This document shows positions 52,131 to 64,000 of a stretch of 64,000 nucleotides of DNA, in pieces. The notes beneath the pieces were generated by a model. That model was not told where the DNA came from. It did not search any database and saw only the letters and a list, made by a program, of their open reading frames with translations. This DNA is from Spirodela intermedia (lineage: Eukaryota > Streptophyta > Magnoliopsida > Alismatales > Araceae). The position numbers and the translations under genes were made by a program. Each line of letters begins with the position of its first letter. The stretch's first letter is position 1. The stretch spans positions 2,765,169 to 2,829,168 of the forward strand of contig LR746276.1 of NCBI GenBank assembly GCA_902729315.2. The letters run 5' to 3'.

Positions 52131-52511
52131 CTAATCCCAAATCTCTTTAACTATTACACATGTTGAAAGTTTCTGAAATTTATTAACATCGACAATTATA
52201 ATCCAAACATGTTGAAAGTTTCTGAAATTTATTAACGTCACTTGTAGCATATGTATTATTTTACTATTGAGAAGCCTTAAGTGACTTTTGGAATCCTCCT
52301 CAATTATAATCCAAACATTTAAGTTATATGATTGAATACAATTTTTCATTTTATTTCTTCATTAGGAGAAATTTAATCCAATCAAGAGATGAAGCCAAAT
52401 GATGAATTGTCCACAAAAAATCTGACTCGCTAGACTATTAGTCAATTGATGTACTCTTTGAGATTGGTGAGATCTCTAGATAAGCTTGCTCTGATACTAA
52501 TTATAAGTCAT
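52131..52511 (-). mobile_element. Copia-like gag fragment and primer-site-like motif (R2)
   Basis: R2 counterpart of 18169-18513. The minus frame 52349-52131 again ends with VIVKEIWD. A local partial duplication has repeated the 'gttgaaagtttctgaaattt' segment (about 52160 and 52210). The TAGTATCAGAGC-like motif lies near 52490-52501. Confidence 0.4.
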
Positions 52512-55500
52512 ATTTTACAAGTATGAAAAATCAAGAAAGGGGGATAAATTGATACTTACCATACATTTAAAAAAAAATGTTTTATATTTTTTAAATATAT
52601 TCTTAAATTTAATCTAATATTAATATTTAGAGAGATGGAGATTACAATCTCAATCCCTATTTTAGTCTCTAAAATACACTTAATTTCTTAGTAGCAGCCA
52701 CTCATACAATCTAGGCTTTACAAGCATGTATTGACCACTAGAATCCTAGGTTCTAGATATTATAAATGAACCATATTGCAAGCACACCATAGGTGCCTCA
52801 GTGTTCAACACTTTTGAACCAAAAAGCAAAGAGACAAAGAAACAAATAAAATAACTTTTGCCATTACCTTCAATAGAAGATGGAAAAATTTTATTATGTC
52901 GAAGGATTACGTTGAAGCAAGCTAATAGGAGAAGAAGCCCTTTGAGTTTTTTCTTCAAATATAAGCTTCTAGGATGTTGATTTCAGATGTCAATGTGGAG
53001 GATAAGGGTTGCAATGAAAGTCACTCTCCTCTAATTTTTGGTTTGATTTCTATGTCCTAATATAGGGCAAAATTCTCCTTTTATGTTGGGGCTTATTGGG
53101 CTGGATTGCACCCTTTAATAGGTCTCTTCAACATGAGCTCCTCACTATTTTGAACCTTAATAGTTCTTTTGCTTTGGGTTGTACTGATGTTTGGCCTTAA
53201 TGACTCTCTTTTATTTAGGTTACATTGGTGTTTGGGCCTTAATGGCTCTATTATTATTATGTTGGTCATCTAAGCATACTAGTGGGCTACACTTGAACAA
53301 CCTATGCATTTAGGTTTAGTAATTACATGTTGTTCCTATGCTTTGAATCCTACCACAAAACATTTGTTGGATTTTAGGTGCACTTAGATCAAAGGGGGAA
53401 TGTGGTTGAATTGATCATTTTCTAATCTTGACTTATACCACCTTTTCCTGAAATCCCTAATCCTCTTCAAAGTTCCATGTCATATGCTATTTGAGGCTAT
53501 AAACGACTAGAGCTAAAGGATTTTTAAGTGGTTCTACCCCTTACCTATGTCCACTCTACATATACAAATTTATTCTTGAGTTCCACTAAATTAAACATTT
53601 CAATGTCAACTATTGATTATTAGGCTCAATTGTCAAACTAATTCACTCTTAAATTTTCTTTTAAATTCATGACTACATTATGCTAACAATTGATTAATGG
53701 GTAAGGTCTCTAGAGTAATAACATGAAGATTCAATCACAATTTTGTGTCAGAACGAATATGAAAGATTTTACCTTGAGTCTTTTTTCAAAATATGATGTT
53801 AAGTTATAATGCATCCAGGATTTGAACTACAAAATTGATGATCAAGACTTGATTTTTTGTTGTCCTCTTTTTGTAAATATGTTAGCTGAAGGTGGATAGT
53901 ACTATGACTTTGATCACTTGAAATAATTACTCAACACATTCCCTTCATTTTGTTTGACTAGTAGAAAATGCCTCATGACTGCTCATAGAACTTTCTTTAG
54001 AAAATATTAACTAAACACTTCAAATTTTAGAGGGGTCAGAGATTATCATTTAAACCTATGTAGATCTTGGAAAGGTATTGCATTTCTAGATAATTCAAAG
54101 TTGAAAGCCTCCTTTATTTTTTGTCCTCTATCATGGTTTATATTTCTAAAAATAGTTAGAAATTAGAATGATTAAACAACTAATATAATGTCCTTTAAGG
54201 AGTTTTATATCTTGATAAGAAATAAATACATGGTTCTATTAAATTATAATGTCTATATTTGATGTATATCAATTCAATTGAGTTTGGTAAGAATTCAATA
54301 ATGTTGAAATAAAATAGTGATTTAGAAATCAAAACTTTTCTAAATAATCTCAAATAAAAACCAATAATTAAGTAGACTTCTTCAATCATGATTATAAATA
54401 ATTCTAATCATAATTTATGTAATTTAAAGTATTTAAAATCATTTAATAAATACATGATTCTATTAAATTATAATGTCCTTTAAGGAATTTTATATCTTGA
54501 TAAGAAATAAATACATGGTTCTATTAAATTATAATGTCTGTATTTGAAGTATATCAATTCAATTGAGTTTGGTAAGAATTCAATATTGTTGAAATAAAAT
54601 AGTTGTTTAGCAATCAAAACTTATCTAAATCATCTCAAATAAAAATCAATCATTAAGTAGACTTCTTCAATCATGATTATAAATACTTATAATCATAATT
54701 TAAATCATTTAAAATATTTAAAATATTTAAAATAATTTTATAACATATATTTATTGATATTTATAAAATCATTTTAACTAAAATGAGGAGTTTAATTTTA
54801 ATGATTACTTTGATGTGATCATGTAAATCATAGGTTTAATAGGGTTATATAGTTTTCATACCCATATTTTGCTCTATGATTTCATATTGATCTAAATGTC
54901 TTAACCACTCATTTTCTTATGGTGTCAATTTATGTAAATATTGATAATTTATAGAATAATATACATAATAATAATCTCACTAAACTATGAAATTCGAAAT
55001 AATGAGATTCAAAAGCATTCCTCGAATTTTTGTGGGTATTTGTCATTATTATTTTAAGTTCTTCCTCAAATTATATTTAATTATATTCTTGATCAAATAG
55101 GAAATAATATTTATTCATTCATGAATTTAATAATAAATAAGCATAATTCTATTGTTAATTGTTTTATGTTTATTTACCATCAAAAATAATATTCATTAAA
55201 TGTTACAATTAAAGTTATATTTATTGGATAAAGGTGTGGCAAGATAAACATGTCTTTTGATGATTTAGAAGAAATCAGAAATAAAATAAGATTCTACTAA
55301 TACTGATTCTAAATATTTTTTGATGAACAAGCCCAACAGTTTTTTTTCTTTGATGTTATGAAAGTAAGTTTTCTTGCTTCATATAAAATGAGAAAAAAGA
55401 ATAAATAAAAGAAGAAAATAACTTTTAAGAAACGAAAAAAATAAAATTATAAAACTGAAAATGTAATTATTTTTTTTAATATGAGCTAGCATCAATCTCT

Positions 55501-58500
55501 CAAAACTTAATTCAAACATTGGAAGTAACATAACAAAAAATAAATTTCAATGCATTGCCCAAATTATTTCACTCAATTCTCAAATGTTTTTGTCTTCCAT
55601 TAGGTCCTCCCATGTTGAACTCGCTTAGTTTTTCTTTTGATACTTGAAGAAAATAAGAAATAAAATAGAAATTTGTGCCTTATCATGAAAAAGAGAAAAA
55701 AAAACTAATAGTTTATTTATCACAATCATCCTAGTACTACAATTCAGTTGTTGTTATCAAAACTATCAAATTTCAAATATCTATAAACTAAATTCAAAGC
55801 AAGAATTAATAAACTTTGGTGAATTCAGGTCGTCCATAGGGATGATGATCAATTTCAATATCATTTTTTTCTAGATGTTTCACTGATATAGTAAAAAATC
55901 AAAGAACCAAAAAAAACGTTTCCTGGTGCTTCAAATGTTCTATAGTGTTTGAACTTTAAATCTTCTAAATATTATGTGCTCCCACCTTCAGATTGATAGA
56001 TGACTCAAGCCTTGTAAAGTATCCATGTAAAAATGGCAGAAGAAATTAAAAAATAAAGTAAAAACAAAGGACAATAAATAAAATTTAAAGCAAGAAAAAA
56101 GGGATAAGAGAGAAAGTACGATCATTGGTATGTCACCCCACTAGTGGTGAAACACAAAGATGTTTTGAGTTTAATTCTAATAAAATTAAGTAATCTTTTG
56201 AAATAAAATCATTCAAATGATCATAATAATGTAAAATTTCATCAAAATAACTAAAATTATGAACATAACTACAAAAAATGAAATAAAAACACAAATTATC
56301 ATTTGGCAGTAAAATTGGAAAATGACTTTTACTTCAATCCTTAATAAAAATTGAGTGATCTATCAAACTAAATGAATTTGAATGAACTTAATGAAGTTAA
56401 ATTTCAGTGGAAACATTAAAATTGCACAAGAAACAACCAAAAAACGAAATCAATGCACAAACTTGACCTCTACAATAAAAAGTGAAATCAAATTGGCAAG
56501 TGCCCTGTTGCACCACTCACCTCTAGTTGTCACCTATAAAGAACTCTACTAAAAAATATTTTCAAATTCTTGGACTCACCTATAATTCACATCTAAAAAC
56601 CTTCCTCCGATTTCCCAAGAGCTTTCTTCTAATCTTCATGTAAAACATCTCAACAATCACTACAAATTCCAGAATTATCCCTATTTTTTTCACTACCCAA
56701 AATTGTATGGAAGATTGTATACATGTATGAAGTAGCACAAAATGTTGAGCTCTTCCTTTGTTGACTTATGTTGACATGGGCTGTAAACCCTTGAGATGTC
56801 CTCCTATTGATGTAGCCATGAATTGCTGCATTTTTTGGTAATTATTTTCTTCATTTTTAAATTTAATTTAAACTTACTAGAAAATATCTTCATAAATTTC
56901 TTGAAAAATATATTTTATAGATTTAATTTCACCATTTTTTTTATTTTAAAAATAAGAAATATATTCGTATCATCTTAATATATTATGAAAATTATTGAAT
57001 TAATGTAAACTAATCACATAATTTCCAAATCATTAATAATGCATTTTAACATTAATAACCAGTATTTAAAATTTATTCATCTAACAATTGGATTTATTTT
57101 ACCTTAATTATTATATAAAAGTAAATCATTATTACATCCCATAATGAAAATCACTGCTAGTTCCTTAGCAATAGACAAAGACCAATTTATGATTAAGAGT
57201 GATTTAAAAACCTCATATTTAAATGCATGACTAGTTTCAGATAGAAGTACTTGACTTAGACATTGATTAAGTTATGATAAAAAGCTTCAAGGAGAAAATC
57301 TTATCTCTATATCTTTAAAATGGCATTCAAAATTTCACATCCTAGAATTAGCACTTATAACCAGCAAATATGAGTCACCAGATGTTTGTGAAATTATGCT
57401 ACCACTTAAGAATGCTATTCATTCTTTAATTCTGAATCATGTACCTCATGATTTCAAGTTTATTTACCTCTTTATTTATGATGATATTATACAATGGGGA
57501 CATATAGTTGTTTCCTCATGTTTTTTTTTATAACGACATGACAGTGGATCATCACTTCTCTTATCTAATGACCTGACTTTTTGAGCTTTCTCATTGTCTT
57601 ATTTTTTTCTCACCTAGATAGGTAGCTTTTTCTCATAATGTTTTCTTCTTCTTTTTTCTTTTTATTTTTTTTAATGAGAGTAGAGTGTATAAGTACTTTC
57701 TTTATCTAATACCTTACTTTTGGAGCTTTAAATTGTCATTTTTATATACTAATAGATATTAAACCAGACATTTAAATTCTCCTCATGATTATTTTAACTG
57801 AAAATGTAGAATATGAATAAACCTTGTGTTTAATAAATTTAAAATTCTAAAATAAATTTATTTGAATGTTTAAAAACTAAATATTGCATGTTTTCTTTTG
57901 CATTAGTTAATGTCAATGGCTCTATTCTTATATTTAAGTGTTGTTTTTCTTACTATGATGTTACTTGAAAATGTCTTCTAACTTGAAAAAAACTTGATTA
58001 TCTCAATTTAACATGTTTTTAAAATCTAAAATGTAATTTTCTAGTTTAATTATTTTCGAAACTAAAATTCATTTTCAAAACTTAAATGAAAAATATTTTG
58101 ATTTATTTTTTTGAATTTTATCACTAAAATAGAAATAGTTTAATGTTTGAAATTGAAGAATTGTAAACTCTTAGATAATGCATATCAGTAATATCAAGTG
58201 TCTATATGATAATTTCATGAAAGTATTTGCAGCTCATGTTTTGAATTATAAAATTCTGATGAATTTTCTTCCATAAATTATTATTTATTTTATGTTGTGG
58301 AAAACGTCAATAATTATGACAAATGACAATGATTCAAAGTAATGATTTGGGCATTGTATTGTGTATAAAATATCAATATGATATAATAAATGCCCATCTT
58401 TTGAAAGTATTAATTCTAATCATTTTTTATTGCGTTAATTGATTGAATAAGAACTATTTAAATGTTATTATAATTTTCTAAATATTCTTTATCATTAATT

Positions 58501-59689
58501 AAGAAATGAATTTGGAATATCATATGTTAATAAAGTAATAATGTCAAATATATATCTGAAGACAATATCTCTACCCGAAACTTATGTTTTATTTGAGGTG
58601 ATTTTGATTTTACTCAATTTCAAGTTATTACTCTATTTTTAGTTACATTTACAGTTGGATTTTAAATAATAACCGATTGATAATAGATGTGCCCTAAGTG
58701 ATAGCTTCAGATATATATGCCAAGACTTAATGACTATGTTTATTTGTTAATTTTAGAGGATATCAAACAATTGAAGGATCGGTTTCTTCACTCTCCAACA
58801 AATTGGAATTCCCAACTATTTTGAGATTTTAATATTGGATAATGATGAAAAAGAGTGGAAGTCCTCGTTTGAGTTTCTTAATAATGTTAACTGTTATATC
58901 ATGGCTAATAAATTTAAATGATCGTATTCTTGATCACTCTATGATTTTAAATTCCTTCTATTGATTTTTTGGAGATATTTTCGTCAAACTTGAGTGGCCT
59001 TTAAATCTTGATTCCATAGCAAGAAGACAACATGTTGAGAAACAATTATTGATTGAAAATCATATTCCTCAACTTAATTTCATCAATGTTGTCTTCTGCA
59101 ATTAGATAGTTTCTAGATATGAAAAGGGGGGAAATCTGGTAGAATTAAATTATCTATCTCCAAATATGGGATGAGTTTCAAGTCTTCACCAAATATAAGA
59201 AAAAAATATTGGTGTTTCATATTACATTCCTCAAGAAGAGTTTGAGCCATGTAATACATTGTGGCCCACTTAGAACTTGATATCTACAAGATAATTTTGG
59301 GGTGAATTAAAAAAGATATATCTCAATAATAAGTGGTTGGCACTAGATATTGATTTTATATAACCCAAGAATGGAGTGTTCTTTAAGACTGGGCATAGGC
59401 AACGAGCTGAACCATTATAAGAATCTTGGTATCCTTAAGATCATGAACCATTATAACGAGCTTAACCATTATAAGAAAAAATTAATTTCACCCCTTGTTC
59501 ATGGTCTAAGTGCAACCTAAAAATCCAATAATTGGACTATTAGATTTTGTCTTGAGATTTTGCTTCCTTATAGTGACTAATTTAACTTATATGTTTCTAT
59601 CATCCTACTCTAACATTTTAAGGTTCTTATAGCATCAGTTGAAGTGTTTTATGCTGCATACATATTGTGTTAAAACATTAGTATGTTGT

Positions 59690-61110
59690 GCATTACTTAT
59701 GGTGTAGTTTAACAACATCATGACTTCTTTGACATGCAAAGTTTGATGCCCTTGTTGCATTATGTCGTCTAAGGTACTAGATGAAATTCTTAAATTACTT
59801 GAGGTAGATGTTGGATTCCCATCTTACACCTTTGTGAGTATCTTTACTACATGATGACGAAATAGACATGCGAGTTATAATGGTATCATAACTGTTCTAC
59901 TTTGATCAAAAAATGAGCATGCAAAGCTAGTTGTGCCCATTTAGGAGAATTCTTCTATGTGTACTCTTTATCCACATTTCATGCCTTTAGGAGTGAGATG
60001 TGGAAGATTAAATAAACTGATAATTTTCTAAGAAAATTGAGTTACTAAGCTAGCCAACCTATCCATGCCAAAATCTCAAATGGACCATCAAAGCACAACA
60101 CTAGGCCTTTGATAGTGTTTTTCTTTAATGATGTTTGTGTAAGGATCTTTATTAAAGCTAGAAGAATACAATTGAGAATATTAAATTCATATTTCATTTT
60201 GGTATTGGTTTGCATTCTCTTCATACGTTACACTATCCCTACCAATGCTTTGTTCACTTGTATTACACATATCAATCATAATTAGGCAAACTTTCATGTT
60301 GCCAGGTAGTGTGTCAATCTCTTGTTTTCAAGTTTTGATGAGTTTCACAACTACTGTCTCATTACAACTCAAACAATTCATTCTTAGACTCCCGTGCAAA
60401 TTCAATAAAAAATGGACAACTTCTTAGAGCTTTATTAATTTTTTTAATTTGGGGTACTCTAATGAGGGGTGTTCTTTCAACATATTAGGCCATCTCTCTA
60501 TAGGTGTCAGCTTTAGGAGAATTTGAGTCATCTAATATTCTCAAAGAAGAGTGCCATCTAAATCCACTTGTGAATCAAATGTCTCAATTGATAAGAATGT
60601 ACTTTAATAGTCCTTCAAATTTGATCATGTTTGACATGAGCTTTGGTGATACAGATTTTGCTTTCATATCTATGTGAATCGAGAAAAATATTGCATACTT
60701 TGAGAGACAATCAATGATGAAAAAGATTGCACAATAACTCTTTACTCTCCTTTGAGTAACTATTAAGCCCATCGAAATAAACGTTCATAGTCATCTTAAA
60801 ATTAAGACGCACATTAATATGTTTAACTTGTTTTGCTAATAGATTAAACGGATATAGGCTTACACATCTTCGTCTTTTTATGACCAATAGAAGTTATCAA
60901 ATTCTAGAGTCAATATGTATTATTGTCTTAAGTATCACACATCATGTGTTTTGTGTGCCTCACACAATAGACAACAATGTAGTTTGCTTGCATGTGATAT
61001 ATTGTCATTGACCGCATGTATATAATACCATATTATCTATTGAAAGCATTGTCTCAATTGTAGCTTTGTACTTGGTTGTAGAAGGTACACTATTGATTAC
61101 AAAGATCATA
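59690..61110 (-). mobile_element. Gypsy chromovirus integrase and chromodomain relic (R2)
   Basis: Counterpart of the R1 relic at 29353-30800. The frame at 60772-60584 reads VTQRRVKSYCAIFFIIDCLSKYA. The chromodomain end near 59770-59800 is more decayed than in R1. It is not functional. Confidence 0.6.
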
Positions 61111-61599
61111 TCCCTTGAGTGATTAAATTAATATTCAATTATAAGTTTTTCTCACACAAAAGTTGAAAGAATATTATTATAGAAAATTTCTAGTAGTTCA
61201 TGTTGACTTTAGATGTTTAGCAAAAAATGATGAAGTATATGTTAATTTATGATTGATTTTGTTTCTCCTCTTCACATATGAAGTTATCTTAATATGAAAG
61301 ACATCAGCACTTCAATTACATAGATAATGATTGATTTTCATTCTTTTTCCTTGACTCGTGCTCTTCTTGACATTGGACCAAGGTTCAAAGAACTACTCTA
61401 ATTTACACCTTATTCTCTACATAAAATGTTAGAAAGATTCTTCAGAAAGTAAATAAGTTGGAGACGATTGTCATAAAAAAATTAACTATTTGAGAGAGTT
61501 TGAATTTATAAATAATTATGATTCAAAATATTTCTCCTATTGTTCATATTTTATCAATGTTAAAATTCTAAAAATAGTTAGAAATTTAAATGAGTTTGG

Positions 61600-63355
61600 T
61601 TATTGACGTGACTTAGTCGTTGTATAGTAAATCATATAAATTTAAAATTTATAAAACTAAAAAATACCAATTTTTAGATATTTAGAAGTATTTCTAAAAA
61701 AATATATCAATTATAATTCAATAAAACTTCTAAAAATAATGATAATTTTTCAAGTCAATCACAAGGATGTAATATAATATTAGATAATTTTTTATAATTT
61801 TTTTCAAAGAATAATTTTTTTTATGAATTTTATACTAAAAAATGAAAATAAAATATATTTAAAATTCACAAAAAAAGGAAATAAGGGTGCAGACATCATG
61901 ATGACATTAACACTCGACGAACATGAATTAGACAAAAATAGAGTTCCACTTGACAATTTTTACGTAAGTGATTATAGATGATTTAATTGATCAAATTAAG
62001 ATCTATAAAAGCCAAAAGAATTGTAATTAAATGAAATATAGTTTGTTAAATTTAAATCACACAAATTATCATTAGATGAAGTGAAAATTAAGTTGAAAAC
62101 AGAAAAATAAAGTTTCGACATCGCGACGGTAATGTGTCGACGATGCACTGAAATCTTGAGTGTTTAGTAGGATCGTCGTATAGTGTCTACAGCCTCGAAG
62201 GCTCTCCTTAGACAAAGATGATGTGGGCAATCTCTAGATCCCCTTGTAAAGTTTGAAGATAAATAAAATAGATCATCGAATTGTCTTCAATAGCTATCAC
62301 TCGGCAGAATGGAAAAACAGCAACTTTGTGACTCTTTAGCAGTTGTCACCTAATAAAGAAGAGCTGGATGAACGTGGCATACGTGTTAAGGAGTTTCATC
62401 CTCAAGTCTGCGCAGCAAGAGGAGGCTCTTCATTGCATCTAATATACTCTCATGAGGTGACGACTCATCTCCTGATGAATCGTCTTCTTCCTAACGATGA
62501 TTTATTCGTTGATCAATCGGAGATGATTTACTCGATGGATTCATGATTCTTTTATCGTGAATCATTCAACAATTTGAGTAAGAATATTCTATGAATCGCA
62601 TTGACGAGATTTTCGTCAATGATCTAGTGATTCTGGTAACTTAATCCTTCACCGGTGATCTATAAGAAAATCATGGTAATTAGATAAAAATACGAGTTTT
62701 GACTGTAGAAGGATTCGAACCTGCACCGATTGTTTGTTTATATGAGAGAGATTGAAATAAGTACTATAATGCTTTTATAAATTGACGTCATCATGGGATA
62801 TCTCTATTATAATAAAGGGGTATTTTAGGTATTAAAATCTTCAAACCCTTACGAGGGAAGGTGTGACATGGGTTTAATTTCACATCACTTGTGCACTAAT
62901 ATTTTGGGTGAATATATAGTAACATTACATTTACAAACAATGAGTCATTTTCTCTTATTTCTACAACTACTCTTTGTCCCATAGCTAACTGACTACTAGT
63001 GACGTGGAAGGAGTGTGGTGCACATATGCCCCCATCGGTCCTAACCGCTCAAGCCCCTACTCGCAGCTCCCCCCAATTGTGCTTCCAACCTGCTCACGGG
63101 CCCGATTGGTCGGCGGGTCCCTCCCATTTTTCTATATTTTTATTTTTATTTCTTTTTCTTTATTTATCTCAAAAATAAGACTATAAAAATCATATAAATT
63201 CGTAAAAAATCACATAATTAGCTAAAAATTAACGTTCATCAACTGAAAATAACTTTTCACACTTCAACATAAATATAAGTCTATTTATCATGAGTTAAGG
63301 TTAAAATTATATTATTTAGTAATTATTAACTTATGATAATGAAGACTTATCAAAT
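61600..63355. mobile_element. Insertion of 1.76 kb in R2, possible solo LTR
   Basis: R1 reads straight through this point (near 31288), so this is an insertion in R2 or a loss in R1. The left half is very AT-rich. The right half has a GC-richer patch at 63040-63120 with 'cggcgggtccctccc'. A 67-codon plus frame at 62343-62546 is not recognised. A possible 4-base flanking duplication TTAT is weak, and no TG...CA ends are clear. Retrotransposon solo LTR is a guess. Confidence 0.35.
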
Positions 63356-64000
63356 ATCCTCTAATGTAAAACCAATATGCATGACTATTAAGCATGCATG
63401 TATATATCCAAAACTTATTTGCTCAAGAGTTCAATAGGAGTATGCTATTATTAAAATAGAATCAAAATAATTTTGAAATAAAGTAATGAATTTACATTCA
63501 AAATTAATCCAAATTACTTCAAATAAATTAGGAATACAAAGTAGTTAAACTAACTCTTGATTTCAATACAAACCATCATTTCAATGACTTATGATATTCT
63601 AATTAATATTTATTAATACTCTGAAATTACAATTACTGTTTTAAATAGTTCAAATTTGATCAAGTAATTCAACATCAATATAATCAAAAGTATGAGACAA
63701 GTAGTATGATGGATAGGCTTTCACACATATTTTACTTCAACAATTCTTATTAAATCTAATTTATCAATTATTACTCTCTTTGAGTATCAATTCTTGTGAA
63801 CATTCATATTTCTCATACTAATAAATAAAGCAATAATTTTGAGAGATAAATTAAAGAATTAAAAAGCATGAGACTCAAATATATTCATTGAGGCACTCTT
63901 CGAGATCAGACTTTGTGCTAACCATAAGAAGCTTTGTATGACGAGGACACTGGATCTTGAGATATGGGGTATAATGACACACACCTAAAGGGAGTCGTGG

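Larger units (their letters stand above)
51243..64000. repeat. Repeat block R2, direct copy of R1, continues past right edge
   Basis: Collinear with 17848-31990. The final 110 bases match 31870-31990, so the copy reaches the window end and the next segment is unseen. Compared with R1 it lacks 3.9 kb at about 55283 and gains 1.76 kb at 61600-63355 and about 536 bp near its start. The divergence is visible by eye, with several differences per 100 bases in many places. Apart from the relics listed, I see only AT-rich DNA. Confidence 0.85.

Noticed and set aside
62690-62745. Minus strand reads a tRNA T-loop-like GGTTCGAATCC
   Set aside because: No acceptor, D or anticodon arm can be paired around it, and the T stem has a mismatch. 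Probably chance or a decayed fragment.

Overview
The window is nuclear DNA of a flowering plant. Genes are split into many short exons with GT-AG introns, most of the sequence is AT-rich, and it is full of decayed Copia and Gypsy LTR retrotransposons. The kinase exons of the main gene are very GC-rich against AT-rich introns, which fits a monocot or an early-diverging angiosperm, but I cannot name the species. I reconstructed two real protein-coding genes exon by exon.

Layout. (1) 1-14.1 kb: minus-strand gene for the organellar primase-helicase TWINKLE. Thirteen exons (483 codons) are present; the helicase C-terminal exons lie beyond the left edge. (2) 15.28-17.85 kb: a truncated plus-strand LRR receptor-kinase pseudogene (copy A, exons 3-12). 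(3) 17.85-32.0 kb: repeat block R1, AT-rich, with a gag-like fragment, a Copia integrase relic and a chromovirus integrase/chromodomain relic. (4) 32.1-38.5 kb: an inverted receptor-kinase pseudogene (copy C) whose middle is replaced by a degenerate Copia element. (5) 38.5-40.5 kb: a Copia LTR with primer-binding site, next to an oppositely oriented Copia gag-integrase fragment. (6) 40.5-42.1 kb: a plus-strand pseudogene of the 5' end of TWINKLE. (7) 42.2-42.44 kb: a mini-copy of the receptor-kinase 5' UTR joined to exon 3. (8) 43.93-51.12 kb: the intact receptor kinase (copy B), 24 exons and 1038 codons by my reconstruction, with LRRs, malectin domain, one membrane span and an RD Ser/Thr kinase of the LRR-VIII-2 type (At1g56140-like). 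(9) 51.24-64 kb: repeat block R2, a direct copy of R1 that runs off the right edge.

The architecture is the main point. TWINKLE(-) beside a receptor kinase(+) appears once in forward order (2.9-17.8 kb) and again as an inverted copy (receptor kinase C(-) beside TWINKLE pseudogene(+), 32.1-42.1 kb). A further forward receptor kinase (B) follows, with its own copy of the downstream repeat block. Copies A and B are almost identical over about 2.4 kb including introns, while the downstream repeats R1 and R2 differ at many positions. This suggests recent sequence homogenisation inside an older duplication.

A fragment resembling mitochondrial rps1 sits antisense in an intron of both A and B. I found no CRISPR array, no convincing RNA gene and no bacterial-type system.
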